Positions 1 to 9,190 are shown, counted from the first letter of the stretch. The stretch: 64,000 nucleotides of DNA from Paenarthrobacter sp. PH39-S1 (GCF_030063245.1 NZ_JASISR010000010.1:62001-126000); one strand, 5' to 3'. A program made the numbers and translations. Notes: generated by a model from the sequence alone, not told the origin.

Positions 1-3000
1 GCCGAATTTCCACGCGAACGCGGCAATGGTGCCGTCGGGATCGGCGGACCCGGACCCGTCCACCGCCACGTGCAGATCCTGCACCGCGGCCGTGAACGCG
101 GCCGACGGCGGCTGGTTGGCCACCGGGGCCGAGGTCCCCAACTGGTAGTGCTTCGCCACCTGTCCGGATGTCAGGGCCGCCGGGTACACGGCCGCCTCAT
201 CAAGAGTGCCGGCAAAGTAGGGACTGGAGGAGCCCCAGGTGGTGTCCCCGCCGATCCGCCAGTAACCGGTGTAGGCCTGCGCGCCCTTCTGCGGATTGGT
301 TCCCGTCTGGACGCCGTCCACATACAGCACCATGCCCGCGCCGGACTGCGTGGCCACCATCTGATGCCATTTGCCGTCATTGTAGGCGCTGGGGGTGGTG
401 ATGACGTTGCCGGTGCCGGTCCACGTGCCGAAGACCAGTTTGCCGTCGTCCTGCATGTACACATGCCGGTCGTAGTTGTTGGACTGCGCGGTGGCCTGAT
501 CCCCGAAGCCGATCAGCTTTCCGCCGCGGGTGGTGGTGGTGTTGAACCACAGCTCCAGCGAATAGGTGGACGGGTTGTCGTAGCTCTTCCGGCTGCTGAC
601 CAGGCCGGAGCTGCCGTCGAAGGTGGCCGCGGTATCCGCTACGCCGGGCAGCGCGCCGGCGACACCCTGGGTCACCGTGCCGGAATAGGTTCCGGGGCTG
701 GCCGAGACACCGGCGTCATTGGCCGTGGAGCCCGTTGATTCACCAAGACGGTAGTAAAAGGTTGGGCTGTCACCGTAGACAGCCGCGCCGTAGCCGTCCG
801 TGGGGGCCGGCTGGACCATGCTGACCTCATGCGTCACGGCCGCTTTTTCGCCGCCGTTGTCCGTCACGACCAACCGCGCGGCGTAGGTCCCGGCCGCGGC
901 ATAGGGATGCGAGGCCGTGGCCCCGGAACCGGTGGTGCCGTCACCAAAGTCCCACGCGTAGCTGGCGATGGTGCCATCGTCGGTGGAGCCGGCAGCGTCA
1001 AACGTTGCCGTGAGGCCGGTGACCTTGGAGGTGAACGCCGCCGTGGGTGGCAGATTCGCCCCGCTTGCCGTGATGACCGGCGAGCTGGCGGAGAGATTCC
1101 CGGCCGCGTCCACCGCGCGGACGAAGTAGCGGTTTTCGCCGCCCTTGGGGAGCACCGCACTGGTGGCGTAGGTGGTCGCAACCACCCTGTCGTTGCGCAG
1201 GATCTGGTAGGAGACGGTGCCGCTGCTGTCGCTGGATGCCCCCCAGGCGAGTTTGACGGTGGTGGGTCCATCGGCGGAAGGAACCACGTTCGACGGCGTC
1301 GTAGGCGCCACCGCGTCAAGCTGCGGGAACCGGGCAAAGCCCCCCGCCCAGCGACCCGCGGAGGTGGAGGTGGCCACCGTGGTCATGTCGCCACCGGTCC
1401 ACATGGTGCCGTTGCTGTCCACCGTGGTGGCCCAGACGCCCTGCCCCAACCGGAACTTCATGCTGGGAGTAAAACCGGGAATGAGGTTGCCGGTTGCCGC
1501 GTCCCAGGCTCCTATCCACTCAAAAGAGTCCGCTTCCGTCCAGCCGGTCCCCACGTTCGGCCAGCTGAAGGCATTGGAGTAGACCCAGTCATGGCCATGC
1601 GAGCCGGCGTAGATCACACCTGTCCGGCTAACGGACATGGCCTGGAAATCGCCGTGGTTTTTGCCGATGTTGCCGGAGAGGAGGTCGAAACTGCTGGTCG
1701 AGTAACTGAAGAAGCTGTGCTCGGAGCCGCCGAGCCAGACCCGGTCCCCCACCTGGCCGATGGTCTGCTGATAATTGTTGCTGTTGCTGAAAGTGGGCGT
1801 CCACGCGGGCGTGGCCAGGGGCGCGCCGGCAGCAGATTGCACCGCGGCGGCTTTGAGGGCCGGTGCGGTGCCCGAGGTGGTGAAATAGCCTGCCGCATAC
1901 AGTCGGCTGCCGTCGTCGGCGGCGTCTATCGCCACCACGGTGCCATTGAAGTCGGGGTTCCAGCCGGTCCCCGGCGTACCATCCGCCACTGCGACCCGCG
2001 CGGCGCCTTTGGCATAGACGGGTGAGTTCGGATTGGTACCGCCCGAAAGGTGAGTGAAGGCCCCGCCCAGGTAGAGCCAGTTGCCGTTGATGGAGAGGGA
2101 ACTGACGCGCAGTACACCGTTGGTCGTCCGGTTTTCCACCTTCAGGGCCCAGTTGCCCACTGTTGCCCCCGTGGCCGGATTCAGCGCCACAATTGCGGAA
2201 GCGGGCGCGCCGTTGGCCTGGGTGAAGATACCGGCGGCCACTATATTTCCATTGGGCAGCGCCGCAAGCGCCTGAACCGGCGCGTTGAGCACCGGCGTGA
2301 AGCCGCGCATGAGCTCCCCCGTGTTCACGTCGAAGGCTGCCAGGAACGACTGGGACACTTTGTCTGCCCCGGTGGCGGTGGCACTGCGCTGCACCGACGT
2401 GAAGTTACCTCCCACATACATCACATTGCCGCTTTGCGCGAAGGCCTGAACCTCCACATCGCCTTCCTTGGTGGGGGTCTTGGGACCGGAGACGCCCCAC
2501 GGGCTGTCGAGGGCCAGCGAGTTCGCGACGGCGGTGTTGGTCTTGACCGCGGTTCCGCCGTCCGCGATCCGGGTGAAGCCTGCGTCCAGGGAACGGATCT
2601 GTGGCCGCAGGTACATTTCGGTGTAGGGCATCGCATTGCCCAAGCCGTCCGTGGCCGACCACAGATAGCTGGTGCTGCTGCTGGTCCCCGTAACGGCACT
2701 GCCGTAGGCGAAACCGATTCTGTACCCCTGTGCGCTGAGCTCGGAGGCATTGATCTGCCGATAGGCGTTGTCAGGGCCGAAGTTGGAGGTCAGGCCGCCG
2801 CCGCCGCGGACGCCGTCAAAGGAATACCACGCGACCTGATGCTCGGCCCCGAAGGTCCATACCCAGCGGTCACCCTTATTGGTGTTGAACCTGGATTCCT
2901 GCCAGGCGGAGCCATCGGCGTTGGTGGCCCGCTTGAGCCGGATGCCGTCCGAGAGCGCATCAACCCGGCCGTTGTTGAGCAGGCCGTCGATGGCGGTCGC

Positions 3001-3384
3001 CGGAAGCTGGCTGGTGGCGCCGGACATGGGGCTCAGGCCCGCGGTCCGCAGCGCGGTCTGCGAGCCGGTCCCCCGGTTGGCCTCTGTCCATCCTTCGCGG
3101 CCCTTACCGACCAGCACCCAGCCGCCGCCATCGGTGGTCATGTCACAGTAAAACTGGCCCGGCGCGTTCATGGCCGGTGTCAGCAGCCAGTAGGTCCCGT
3201 CCTGCGCCGAAGCATTGTCCTGTTTGATCTCCCAGCAGGACGCGGCGGCCGATGCAGCGGTGGAGCCGTCGCGGACGGCGGATGCTGCGGATACGGGGGC
3301 GGCGATCGCCACCAGAGCGGAAAAAGCCACAGCAGCTGTAACCAACAAACCGAGAACTCTGGAAACGATATGAACCCTCGACAC
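1..3384 (-). CDS. secreted multidomain surface protein (fibrinogen-like, FN3, PKD, LamG), C-terminus cut by window edge
   Basis: The frame is open from a GTG at 3384 to the window edge (1128 codons, no stop), so the 3' end is missing. GTG is preceded by GAGGGG and, four codons upstream, by an in-frame TGA, which fixes the start. An N-terminal hydrophobic stretch ending in VSA-AS looks like a Sec signal peptide. Residues about 50-100 resemble a fibrinogen C-terminal-like domain (Cys50, Cys80, FYCDMTTDGGGWVLVGKG). A long repetitive beta-rich part follows (about 215-680), possibly a propeller, with blocks such as NVMYVGGNFTSV and NWLYLGGAFT. Then come an FN3 domain (about 690-770), a PKD domain (about 775-850, YAWDFGDGT), a LamG/concanavalin-like domain (about 870-1080, GTLDEAAVYPAALTSGQV) and the start of a second PKD. 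Such architectures bind glycans or proteins outside the cell. It lies downstream of the ligase-like gene on the same strand, so it may bind the EPS; that role is inference. Confidence 0.85.
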   Translation of the reverse strand, partial: MSRVHIVSRVLGLLVTAAVAFSALVAIAAPVSAASAVRDGSTAASAAASCWEIKQDNASAQDGTYWLLTPAMNAPGQFYCDMTTDGGGWVLVGKGREGWTEANRGTGSQTALRTAGLSPMSGATSQLPATAIDGLLNNGRVDALSDGIRLKRATNADGSAWQESRFNTNKGDRWVWTFGAEHQVAWYSFDGVRGGGGLTSNFGPDNAYRQINASELSAQGYRIGFAYGSAVTGTSSSTSYLWSATDGLGNAMPYTEMYLRPQIRSLDAGFTRIADGGTAVKTNTAVANSLALDSPWGVSGPKTPTKEGDVEVQAFAQSGNVMYVGGNFTSVQRSATATGADKVSQSFLAAFDVNTGELMRGFTPVLNAPVQALAALPNGNIVAAGIFTQANGAPASAIVALNPATGATVGNWALKVENRTTNGVLRVSSLSINGNWLYLGGAFTHLSGGTNPNSPVYAKGAARVAVADGTPGTGWNPDFNGTVVAIDAADDGSRLYAAGYFTTSGTAPALKAAAVQSAAGAPLATPAWTPTFSNSNNYQQTIGQVGDRVWLGGSEHSFFSYSTSSFDLLSGNIGKNHGDFQAMSVSRTGVIYAGSHGHDWVYSNAFSWPNVGTGWTEADSFEWIGAWDAATGNLIPGFTPSMKFRLGQGVWATTVDSNGTMWTGGDMTTVATSTSAGRWAGGFARFPQLDAVAPTTPSNVVPSADGPTTVKLAWGASSDSSGTVSYQILRNDRVVATTYATSAVLPKGGENRYFVRAVDAAGNLSASSPVITASGANLPPTAAFTSKVTGLTATFDAAGSTDDGTIASYAWDFGDGTTGSGATASHPYAAAGTYAARLVVTDNGGEKAAVTHEVSMVQPAPTDGYGAAVYGDSPTFYYRLGESTGSTANDAGVSASPGTYSGTVTQGVAGALPGVADTAATFDGSSGLVSSRKSYDNPSTYSLELWFNTTTTRGGKLIGFGDQATAQSNNYDRHVYMQDDGKLVFGTWTGTGNVITTPSAYNDGKWHQMVATQSGAGMVLYVDGVQTGTNPQKGAQAYTGYWRIGGDTTWGSSSPYFAGTLDEAAVYPAALTSGQVAKHYQLGTSAPVANQPPSAAFTAAVQDLHVAVDGSGSADPDGTIAAFAWKFG

Positions 3385-3537
3385 AGGGACCCCTCAGAAG
3401 TATTGCGGAGCGCCCAATCGATATGTTCACTCCAAGACCGTCATCCTGCAAAACTGCAGAATGAGGTAAGAGTATGTCCGGCACCAAGGGATGAGAAGCA
3501 GAATCGGCCGGTAAGCGTACCCGACTTATGGCCTGCC

Positions 3538-4959
3538 CTACGCGTTTCCGTTTCGGGGGTACCTGCCCGGGACGACGGGCCTGCCCCATGGTGCGCGTTC
3601 TGGCTTAACCCGGGCAGGAAACTGCGCCGCCACCTGACCGGCCGGATCGTTCCGCAGGGCCAAGGCACCGGCAACCATCACTATCACCAGCCCAGCGCCG
3701 AGAATGCCGTAATAGAACACCTCGACCAGGGACACAAGGATGATCGTGTTGCAGACCAGGCCGACCACGTCCGTGCGGCGCATTGTCTTAAGAAACAGCA
3801 TCACCAGCCAGCCCAGGAACAGACCCAGACCGACGAACCCATGGGAAAACATCACCATCCAAATCTGCCCCTGGGTCCCTACTGAGGGCTGTCCCGCCCG
3901 TTCGGAAGGCCGCGGGGCACCATACCCGAACACGGGCGATTCCAGCGTCCTGTCAAAAGTTTCGACATACAGATTTCCACGGTCAACGATGCTTTCGACC
4001 TTGGCCGTGCGTTGATCCAGACGTTCCTGAACGGGAAGGACGTTGACAGCGATGCCCGCAATGGCAGTAATGCCGATAATGGCCATAATGATCTTGCCAT
4101 GGCCTTGCAGAGCGGCCCGGATGCCGATATACACCAGCGCCACTCCGAGACCGAGGAACATGCCTCGGTTCAACGTCAGGAAGGCGGGAACGAATGATAT
4201 CGGCAGGGCCAGCACCAGCAGCCAGAATTTCCGCTCCCGCCGGACCATTGATGCGTAAGCGATGACCACGGGCGTGAGCAGCGAGTACACGTTCCCCCAG
4301 CCGTTCGCGTACAGGAACGGGGCGCTGGGTCTTGGAGCAGCAATGACGTAGGCGTTCGGGTCGGGGTTGAACTGGGTCAGCCGTCTGAAAGCCATGTCAT
4401 GCACATAGGAATTGTCCAGCAGCACCTGCGGAAACACATACGCCAGCGGTGTCTTGAGTTCAAAGACCGGGAACGCAAGTCCCGCATAACCGCCGACCAC
4501 CACCGCCAGCCAGAATATCGTCAGAACGCCGAATATCTTGCGTTCGCTGAGTGAGTGGCGTGCATTGTAGACGTAGACAAACACGATCGTCGCGGCCAAA
4601 TACAGCCCGTAACGGTAGAAAAAGCCGACAATCCGGATTGGCTCATCGATCTGGATCAGGGAGCAGAGCATCCACAGCATAAACAGCAGCCAGACGCCGA
4701 GCCCGCGTGGGGCTTTCACCTTTGAGAACCGCGCCAGAACATACACCATGACCGCGGCGAAGACCGGCCATGCCATGTCGCCCAGGCCCAGGAGCCACCA
4801 CAACGGAAAACCGGCGAAGGCGACCAGAACGGGCCAGCCGGGCAGGTGCTCAGTCCGGAGCCGTCGGGCACGGCGTTCGCCGCCGTCGTTCCGGCCGGCA
4901 GCCGCCGGAGCATAACGATGAGCATGGGGCCGGGCTTTGGCCCGCGGCTGAACAGCCAT
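3538..4959 (-). CDS. O-antigen ligase/polymerase-like membrane protein (Wzy/WaaL superfamily)
   Basis: A 473-aa protein with about ten to twelve hydrophobic segments and a larger loop before the last membrane segments. The stretch LTLNRGMFLGLG and the loop motif SPVFGYGAP resemble conserved parts of the O-antigen ligase/polymerase superfamily, whose members join undecaprenyl-linked sugar units at the outer face of the membrane. I chose ATG 4959 because GAGG lies 6 nt upstream; the frame stays open further up to 5058 but without a ribosome site. It is transcribed away from the GT2 gene at 5202 and ends 153 nt before the surface protein start. In this locus it probably polymerises or ligates the EPS repeat unit. 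Family assignment is fairly firm; polymerase versus ligase cannot be decided. Confidence 0.8.
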   Translation of the reverse strand: MAVQPRAKARPHAHRYAPAAAGRNDGGERRARRLRTEHLPGWPVLVAFAGFPLWWLLGLGDMAWPVFAAVMVYVLARFSKVKAPRGLGVWLLFMLWMLCSLIQIDEPIRIVGFFYRYGLYLAATIVFVYVYNARHSLSERKIFGVLTIFWLAVVVGGYAGLAFPVFELKTPLAYVFPQVLLDNSYVHDMAFRRLTQFNPDPNAYVIAAPRPSAPFLYANGWGNVYSLLTPVVIAYASMVRRERKFWLLVLALPISFVPAFLTLNRGMFLGLGVALVYIGIRAALQGHGKIIMAIIGITAIAGIAVNVLPVQERLDQRTAKVESIVDRGNLYVETFDRTLESPVFGYGAPRPSERAGQPSVGTQGQIWMVMFSHGFVGLGLFLGWLVMLFLKTMRRTDVVGLVCNTIILVSLVEVFYYGILGAGLVIVMVAGALALRNDPAGQVAAQFPARVKPERAPWGRPVVPGRYPRNGNA

Positions 4960-5086
4960 CTGTATCCTCAAGGTAACGAGACCAGCCCGGTGAGCAAAGC
5001 ACAGCCCGGGTTCCATTGTTCGCATTGTACCCACATCCTGGACGAAAGGCCGCTCCATGTCCTACCGGGCGCCCCGGCACGTCGTT

Positions 5087-5140
5087 TCCGCTACCCGGAC
5101 GGGCCGATCCGCTACGCGGCCAGGCCCATCCGCTACCCGG
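5087..5140 (+). repeat. three 12-bp direct repeats with exact 21-bp period (operator-like)
   Basis: TCCGCTACCCGG at 5087, TCCGCTACGCGG at 5108 and TCCGCTACCCGG at 5129. The 21-bp period is two helical turns, so all copies lie on one DNA face. The last copy touches the -35 position of the TAGGCT -10 box at 5163. This suggests an activator array for the GT2 gene. Confidence 0.6.
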
Positions 5141-5162
5141 AGGCAGGAAACTATTTCGCTGC

Positions 5163-5168
5163 TAGGCT
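5163..5168 (+). promoter_or_regulatory. -10 box TAGGCT for the GT2 gene
   Basis: TAGGCT fits the TANNNT pattern seen before many genes here. It would place the transcript start near 5175, about 25 nt before GTG 5202. The -35 region (about 5140-5146, GGAGGC) does not resemble consensus, consistent with activation through the adjacent repeats. Confidence 0.45.
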
Positions 5169-5201
5169 CGCCCCAATATCATCTTGATGGAAGGGGGAAT
5201 T

Positions 5202-6182
5202 GTGAGCAGCAACGCTGATGCCGGGGGGCACAGCCCGTCGGAGACCGACATTCCCGCCGGCGTATCTGGGCCGCAATTGCCGCATGTCGGCGTGGTTCTG
5301 GTGACGCATAACCGCCCCGAGCTCATGCGCCGGGCGCTGGATTCGATCCTGACCCAGGACTATCCTGGCCCCATCACCGTACACGTGGTCCATGACCGCT
5401 GCGCATTGGATTTCGGTCTAGTGCGGCAGGATCCGTTCCGGGAGGTCCGGGTGCAGGAAAACTCCAGGACCCCGGGTCTGGCGGGTGCACGCAACACGGG
5501 CATTGTCAGTTCGGTCACGCAATTGGTAGCCTTTTGCGACGACGACGACAGTTGGCTTCCGGGCAAGCTGCGGCTGCAGACCATCGCCCTGCTGCAGGTG
5601 CCGGGGGCTGCATTCGCCTCCACGGCAATGGTGGTCGATTACGGTGCTCATACGGCGGTCCGTCTGGCCGGTTCAAAAGCCATTCGGCACGAGGACCTGC
5701 TCCGATCCAGGATGTCCATGGTCCATTCCTCGTCATTTTTGGCCGACCGTGAGGCTTTGATCGGAATTGGCATGGTTGACGAGACGATTCCGAACAGCAT
5801 GTGCGAGGACTGGGATCTGCTCCTGCGGGCCACCCGCCACGGGGCCATAGTGAACGTCGACCAGCCGCTCATCCGCGTCCTATGGGGCGGTTCCTCGTAC
5901 TTTTACCAGCAATGGGAGGTAAAGAACGTCGCCCATCAGTGGATGCTCGATCATCACCAGGACATTCGCACGAACGGCGTTGGTGCCGGCAGGGTGTATG
6001 GTCAGCTTGCCTTTGGTCATGCGGCGCTGGGACAACGGCGCGCTGCCCTGCGATGGGCGGGACGCTCAATACGCGCCAACTGGCGCGAGCCCAGAGCGGT
6101 TCTGGCGTTGGCCGTAGCGACGGGGGTTGTTTCGGACAAACGTGTCCTGGATGCCCTGCAGCGACGCGGGCACGGGATCTGA
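5202..6182 (+). CDS. GT2 family glycosyltransferase
   Basis: A 326-aa soluble GT-A-fold glycosyltransferase. The N-terminal nucleotide-sugar region begins VGVVLVTHNRPELMRRAL, followed by GARNTGI and the acidic cluster CDDDDSW that should bind the metal and UDP/GDP sugar. A later EDWDLLLRA segment matches the usual ED acceptor-site motif. I chose GTG 5202 (GAAGGGGG just upstream); ATG 5187 would add five residues and contains the ribosome site inside the gene. No membrane segments. It is divergent from the ligase-like gene and followed 171 nt later by the Wzz-like gene. It should add one sugar to the EPS repeat unit; donor and acceptor are unknown. Confidence 0.88.
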   Translation: MSSNADAGGHSPSETDIPAGVSGPQLPHVGVVLVTHNRPELMRRALDSILTQDYPGPITVHVVHDRCALDFGLVRQDPFREVRVQENSRTPGLAGARNTGIVSSVTQLVAFCDDDDSWLPGKLRLQTIALLQVPGAAFASTAMVVDYGAHTAVRLAGSKAIRHEDLLRSRMSMVHSSSFLADREALIGIGMVDETIPNSMCEDWDLLLRATRHGAIVNVDQPLIRVLWGGSSYFYQQWEVKNVAHQWMLDHHQDIRTNGVGAGRVYGQLAFGHAALGQRRAALRWAGRSIRANWREPRAVLALAVATGVVSDKRVLDALQRRGHGI

Positions 6183-6321
6183 ACAATTGCGCAAAGGTCA
6201 GGGCGACAGATTACAACACGGCCACTTTTTGCCTCACGAGGACCTTCCTCGGAGATCTGGGCCATAGTCTCGTAGCAGTACAGCTCTGAAAGCTGGAAAT
6301 GAGTTTTAGCTGGGGAAATTC

Positions 6322-6335
6322 CTGACTTCGGTCAG
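6322..6335 (+). promoter_or_regulatory. UUCG-capped hairpin in the leader of the Wzz-like gene
   Basis: CTGAC-TTCG-GTCAG forms a 5-bp stem with a stable UUCG tetraloop a few bases before the GAGG ribosome site of the gene at 6354. It could protect the 5' end or tune translation. Nearby, at 6237-6251, a 6-bp hairpin (CGAGGA/TCCTCG) may be a weak terminator for the GT2 gene. Confidence 0.35.
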
Positions 6336-6353
6336 CGGCAGAATGAGGATGGC

Positions 6354-7841
6354 ATGAATGAGAAACCTTCGGTGGGTATCGGCCACTATGTTGTAGTTTT
6401 GAAAAGGCAATGGAAGATCATTGTTGCCATGGCGCTGTTGGGCGTACTGGCAGTCGTCGCATTCCTCTATCTGGTACCCAGCAGAGTCATGGCTTCGACG
6501 CTGGTGAATGTTAACGTGATTGTTTCCGATCCGTTCAACCCCTCCCGTCCGGCGTCCGGATTGCTTGATGCCGCGACCGAAGATCAGCTGGCCAGTTCCT
6601 ACGTCGTAGCGCATAATGCTGCGCAGACGCTCCAGGGCGGTGACGATGCTGCCGCTTTGCGCGACGGCGTGAGCGTGACCGCTGGTCTTAACGCCACGAC
6701 CGTGCGGATCTCTTATACGTCCTCCTCGGCTGAACGCGCGCGGGCTGGTGCGGATGCGCTCGCCAATTCTTATTTGCTGTATAGGCAGAGCGAAGCGGAC
6801 GCCCGCAAGACGAAGATGATCAACCAGCTCCAACAACAGCTGACCTCGCTGAACGCGGTGTTGGGCGCGACGGCACTGGCGGACCGGTCGGCCCTGAGCG
6901 GGCGTATCTCCAGCGTGGAGTATCAAATCAACCAGCTCACTGCCATCGACACGACGGGCGGCTCGGTTCTGACCCCGGCGGCGGAAAATCCTGTCTCGGT
7001 CCAGCCGCAGACATCAACGTTTCTGGCATCCGGTCTGCTGGTCGGCCTGGTGCTGGGTGTCATTCTTGCCTTCATCCGGAACGCCTTCAACCGGAGGATT
7101 TTGGACGGCTATGACGTCGGATTGGTCGGTGCAGGTCCCGTACTCGCGGAATTGGACGGATCCAGGGGCACTATCCCGGCACGCGGCGATGACGTGAACG
7201 AGTTCCGGATGATCCGTGAGCGGATGCTTGCGTCCGCCGGGACAAGTCTGGAGGCCCTCACCGTCATTGACGCCACCCAGGGCGGGCTCTCGGACGTTGC
7301 CCCGAATCTAGCCGTCGTCATGGCGCAGACCGGGGCCGACGTCGAACTCGTTGTCATGGGGACATCGGAAAAGTACATGACACTGCTGCGCGATGGGCTC
7401 CAGTTGGTCCCTGACACCACCGACTCGGACGAAGAAGCCGAGATTCTGGGGTCGCTGCGGATCCCGCATCTGAAGGTCACCAGGCCGGACCGGACGGGGA
7501 CCCATGACGGAGCCGATGATTTGGTGACGGGAGTTGTGCGCCGTCGGACGGCGGGCCGCAAGCCGGGAACGGTCATTATCCTGGCGCTGCCCGCCGATGC
7601 TCCATACGCCAGCCGGCTGGCCGCCGGAAGGCTGGCGGGAGCGGGCGTGATGGTCGCGGAACGGCTGCGCAGCCGCGCGGATGACCTGGCTGCCGGAGCG
7701 GCGCAACTGGACGAGGTAGGTGCCGTCCTGCTCGGCGTCGTCCTGCTGCAGCGTGGCAGGACCATCACTGATACCCACGAGACATCACACCCCGCAACGC
7801 TGGAGGTCCCGGGCCGGGATGCGGTTTCTGCCCGGCGCTGA
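6354..7841 (+). CDS. Wzz-like chain-length protein fused to a degenerate BY-kinase-like domain
   Basis: 495 aa. A first membrane segment (about 18-42) and a second (about 221-243) flank an extracytoplasmic region with coiled-coil character (about 145-185), the layout of Wzz/CpsC polysaccharide co-polymerases. The cytoplasmic part (about 250-495) aligns by eye with the CpsD/BY-kinase fold: AVVMAQTGADVELVVMG takes the place of the usual Walker A helix and A' strand, and DEVGAVLLGVVL matches the C-terminal strand. The phosphate-loop GK(S/T) is absent (ATQGGLSDVAPN in its place), the A' Asp is lost, and there is no tyrosine-rich tail. It therefore looks like a pseudokinase. ATG 6354 has GAGG 5 nt upstream. 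Likely role: EPS chain-length control without its own kinase activity. Confidence 0.8.
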   Translation: MNEKPSVGIGHYVVVLKRQWKIIVAMALLGVLAVVAFLYLVPSRVMASTLVNVNVIVSDPFNPSRPASGLLDAATEDQLASSYVVAHNAAQTLQGGDDAAALRDGVSVTAGLNATTVRISYTSSSAERARAGADALANSYLLYRQSEADARKTKMINQLQQQLTSLNAVLGATALADRSALSGRISSVEYQINQLTAIDTTGGSVLTPAAENPVSVQPQTSTFLASGLLVGLVLGVILAFIRNAFNRRILDGYDVGLVGAGPVLAELDGSRGTIPARGDDVNEFRMIRERMLASAGTSLEALTVIDATQGGLSDVAPNLAVVMAQTGADVELVVMGTSEKYMTLLRDGLQLVPDTTDSDEEAEILGSLRIPHLKVTRPDRTGTHDGADDLVTGVVRRRTAGRKPGTVIILALPADAPYASRLAAGRLAGAGVMVAERLRSRADDLAAGAAQLDEVGAVLLGVVLLQRGRTITDTHETSHPATLEVPGRDAVSARR

Positions 7842-7873
7842 GGTGCCAGCGTTGATCCGCATGGGGAACACAG

Positions 7874-9064
7874 ATGGGGGCTGCACCGATGAGCGATAGA
7901 AGCGCGGAACAGACAGTGGCTGGGAATCCCGGCAGTTCGATGCTGTCCTTCCGGATCGCACTGTCGGCGGCAATTGTCCTCGTGCTGCTGGCTCTTGTTC
8001 CGCTGGCGGCCGGCCGGGTAGGTTCAGCTCCCGCGGCATCGGTAGCCCCACCGGCTCCGTCCAGCGGGATTAACCACGTCTTTGTGATCAATCTGGAGAA
8101 CAAGGGCTACAGCCGGGTCTGGGGATCGGATTCCGGCGCCCCATATCTTTCCCAAACACTCCGCAGCCAGGGCGTGCTGCTGTCGTCCTACTATTCGATC
8201 GCCCACAGTTCGTTGCCTAATTACATCGCGCAGATTTCGGGCCAGGCCCCCAACACCCGAACGCTCAAGGACTGCGCCGTATATTCCAAATTCGCTGACA
8301 CCGGCACCGTGCCGCCGGGTCAATGGGTCGGCACCGGATGCGTCTACCCCGCAGCCGTTCCCACCGTGGCCGACCAGCTTACCTCAGCCGGGAAGACCTG
8401 GAAGGGGTATATGGAGGATATGAAAACCCCCTGCCGGCACCCCGAGCTGGGTGCGGCGGACGACACGAAGAAGGCCGTGGTGGGGGACCAATATGCCGCC
8501 CGCCATAACCCTTTCGTCTATTTCGCCGGGATCACGGGGTCACCGCAATGTGCCGCCAACGTTGTTGATCTCGATGCACTGACCGGCGATCTGGCCTCCG
8601 CCGCGACAACCCCCAACCTGTCCTATATCACGCCGAACCTGTGCAGCGACGGCCACGACAAACCGTGCGTGGATGGCCGCGCCGGCGGTCTCCAGGCCAT
8701 CGACACCTGGCTCAAACAGTGGGTTCCCCGGATCACCGACTCCCCCGCGTTCCGACAGGACGGTGTCCTGGTCATAACCTTTGACGAATCCGATGAAAAG
8801 GACATCGTGGATCCGGATGCCTATACCTGCTGCACGGCCAGTTCGACCCCGGTCGCCACCGTGCCCGGCGGCATCGGCGGCGGCCTGGTGGGCGCGCTGG
8901 TGCTCTCACCGCACATCAAGGGTGGCACCACCTCGGACACGGTCTATAACCACTACGGCCTGCTGGCCAGCATAGAAGACATTTTCTCGCTCCCCTACCT
9001 CGGTTATGCGGGAGCTTTTGGACAACACCGGTTCGGCACTGACGTCTACAATTCGGTACCCTGA
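7874..9064 (+). CDS. exported phosphoesterase (alkaline/acid phosphatase-like, PF04185-type)
   Basis: 396 aa with one N-terminal hydrophobic helix (about 28-48) followed by a Pro/Ala-rich linker, so probably exported or membrane-anchored. The domain begins INHVFVINLENKGYSRVWG, contains SSYYSIAHSSLPNYIAQISG with the likely nucleophile Ser/Thr region, and VLVITFDESDE with metal-binding acids, as in the phosphoesterase/phospholipase C-acid phosphatase family. Several Cys residues (C-C pairs around CTCCTAS) suggest disulfides. ATG 7874 and ATG 7889 are both possible; a purine-rich tract precedes each. It starts 32 nt after the Wzz-like gene, so the two are probably co-transcribed. It may trim phosphate from the EPS or from lipid carriers; the substrate is not evident. 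Confidence 0.78.
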   Translation: MGAAPMSDRSAEQTVAGNPGSSMLSFRIALSAAIVLVLLALVPLAAGRVGSAPAASVAPPAPSSGINHVFVINLENKGYSRVWGSDSGAPYLSQTLRSQGVLLSSYYSIAHSSLPNYIAQISGQAPNTRTLKDCAVYSKFADTGTVPPGQWVGTGCVYPAAVPTVADQLTSAGKTWKGYMEDMKTPCRHPELGAADDTKKAVVGDQYAARHNPFVYFAGITGSPQCAANVVDLDALTGDLASAATTPNLSYITPNLCSDGHDKPCVDGRAGGLQAIDTWLKQWVPRITDSPAFRQDGVLVITFDESDEKDIVDPDAYTCCTASSTPVATVPGGIGGGLVGALVLSPHIKGGTTSDTVYNHYGLLASIEDIFSLPYLGYAGAFGQHRFGTDVYNSVP

Positions 9065-9141
9065 CGGTCCCCCATGCACCGCGACGGACGAAGCGCAAGA
9101 CAGCGTCAGCAGCGCAAGGCAGCCCAGGCAGCGCTGCCAGC

Positions 9142-9165
9142 GCAACGGGCTGACGTCAGCGTTGC
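9142..9165. terminator. inverted repeat between convergent genes
   Basis: GCAACG and CGTTGC enclose the palindrome CTGACGTCAG. A second palindrome GGCAGCGCTGCC lies at 9127-9138. Both sit between the convergent phosphoesterase and APH-like genes and could stop transcription from both sides. There is no T-tract, so confidence is limited. Confidence 0.4.
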
Positions 9166-9190
9166 ACTGCCTGCCGTGCAGGTAATCGGG

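Noticed and set aside
70-3885. Long plus-strand reading frames (for example 829-2025, 2050-3885)
   Set aside because: They run opposite the multidomain surface protein and the ligase-like gene, have Arg/Gly-rich composition without motifs, and arise from GC-rich third positions.
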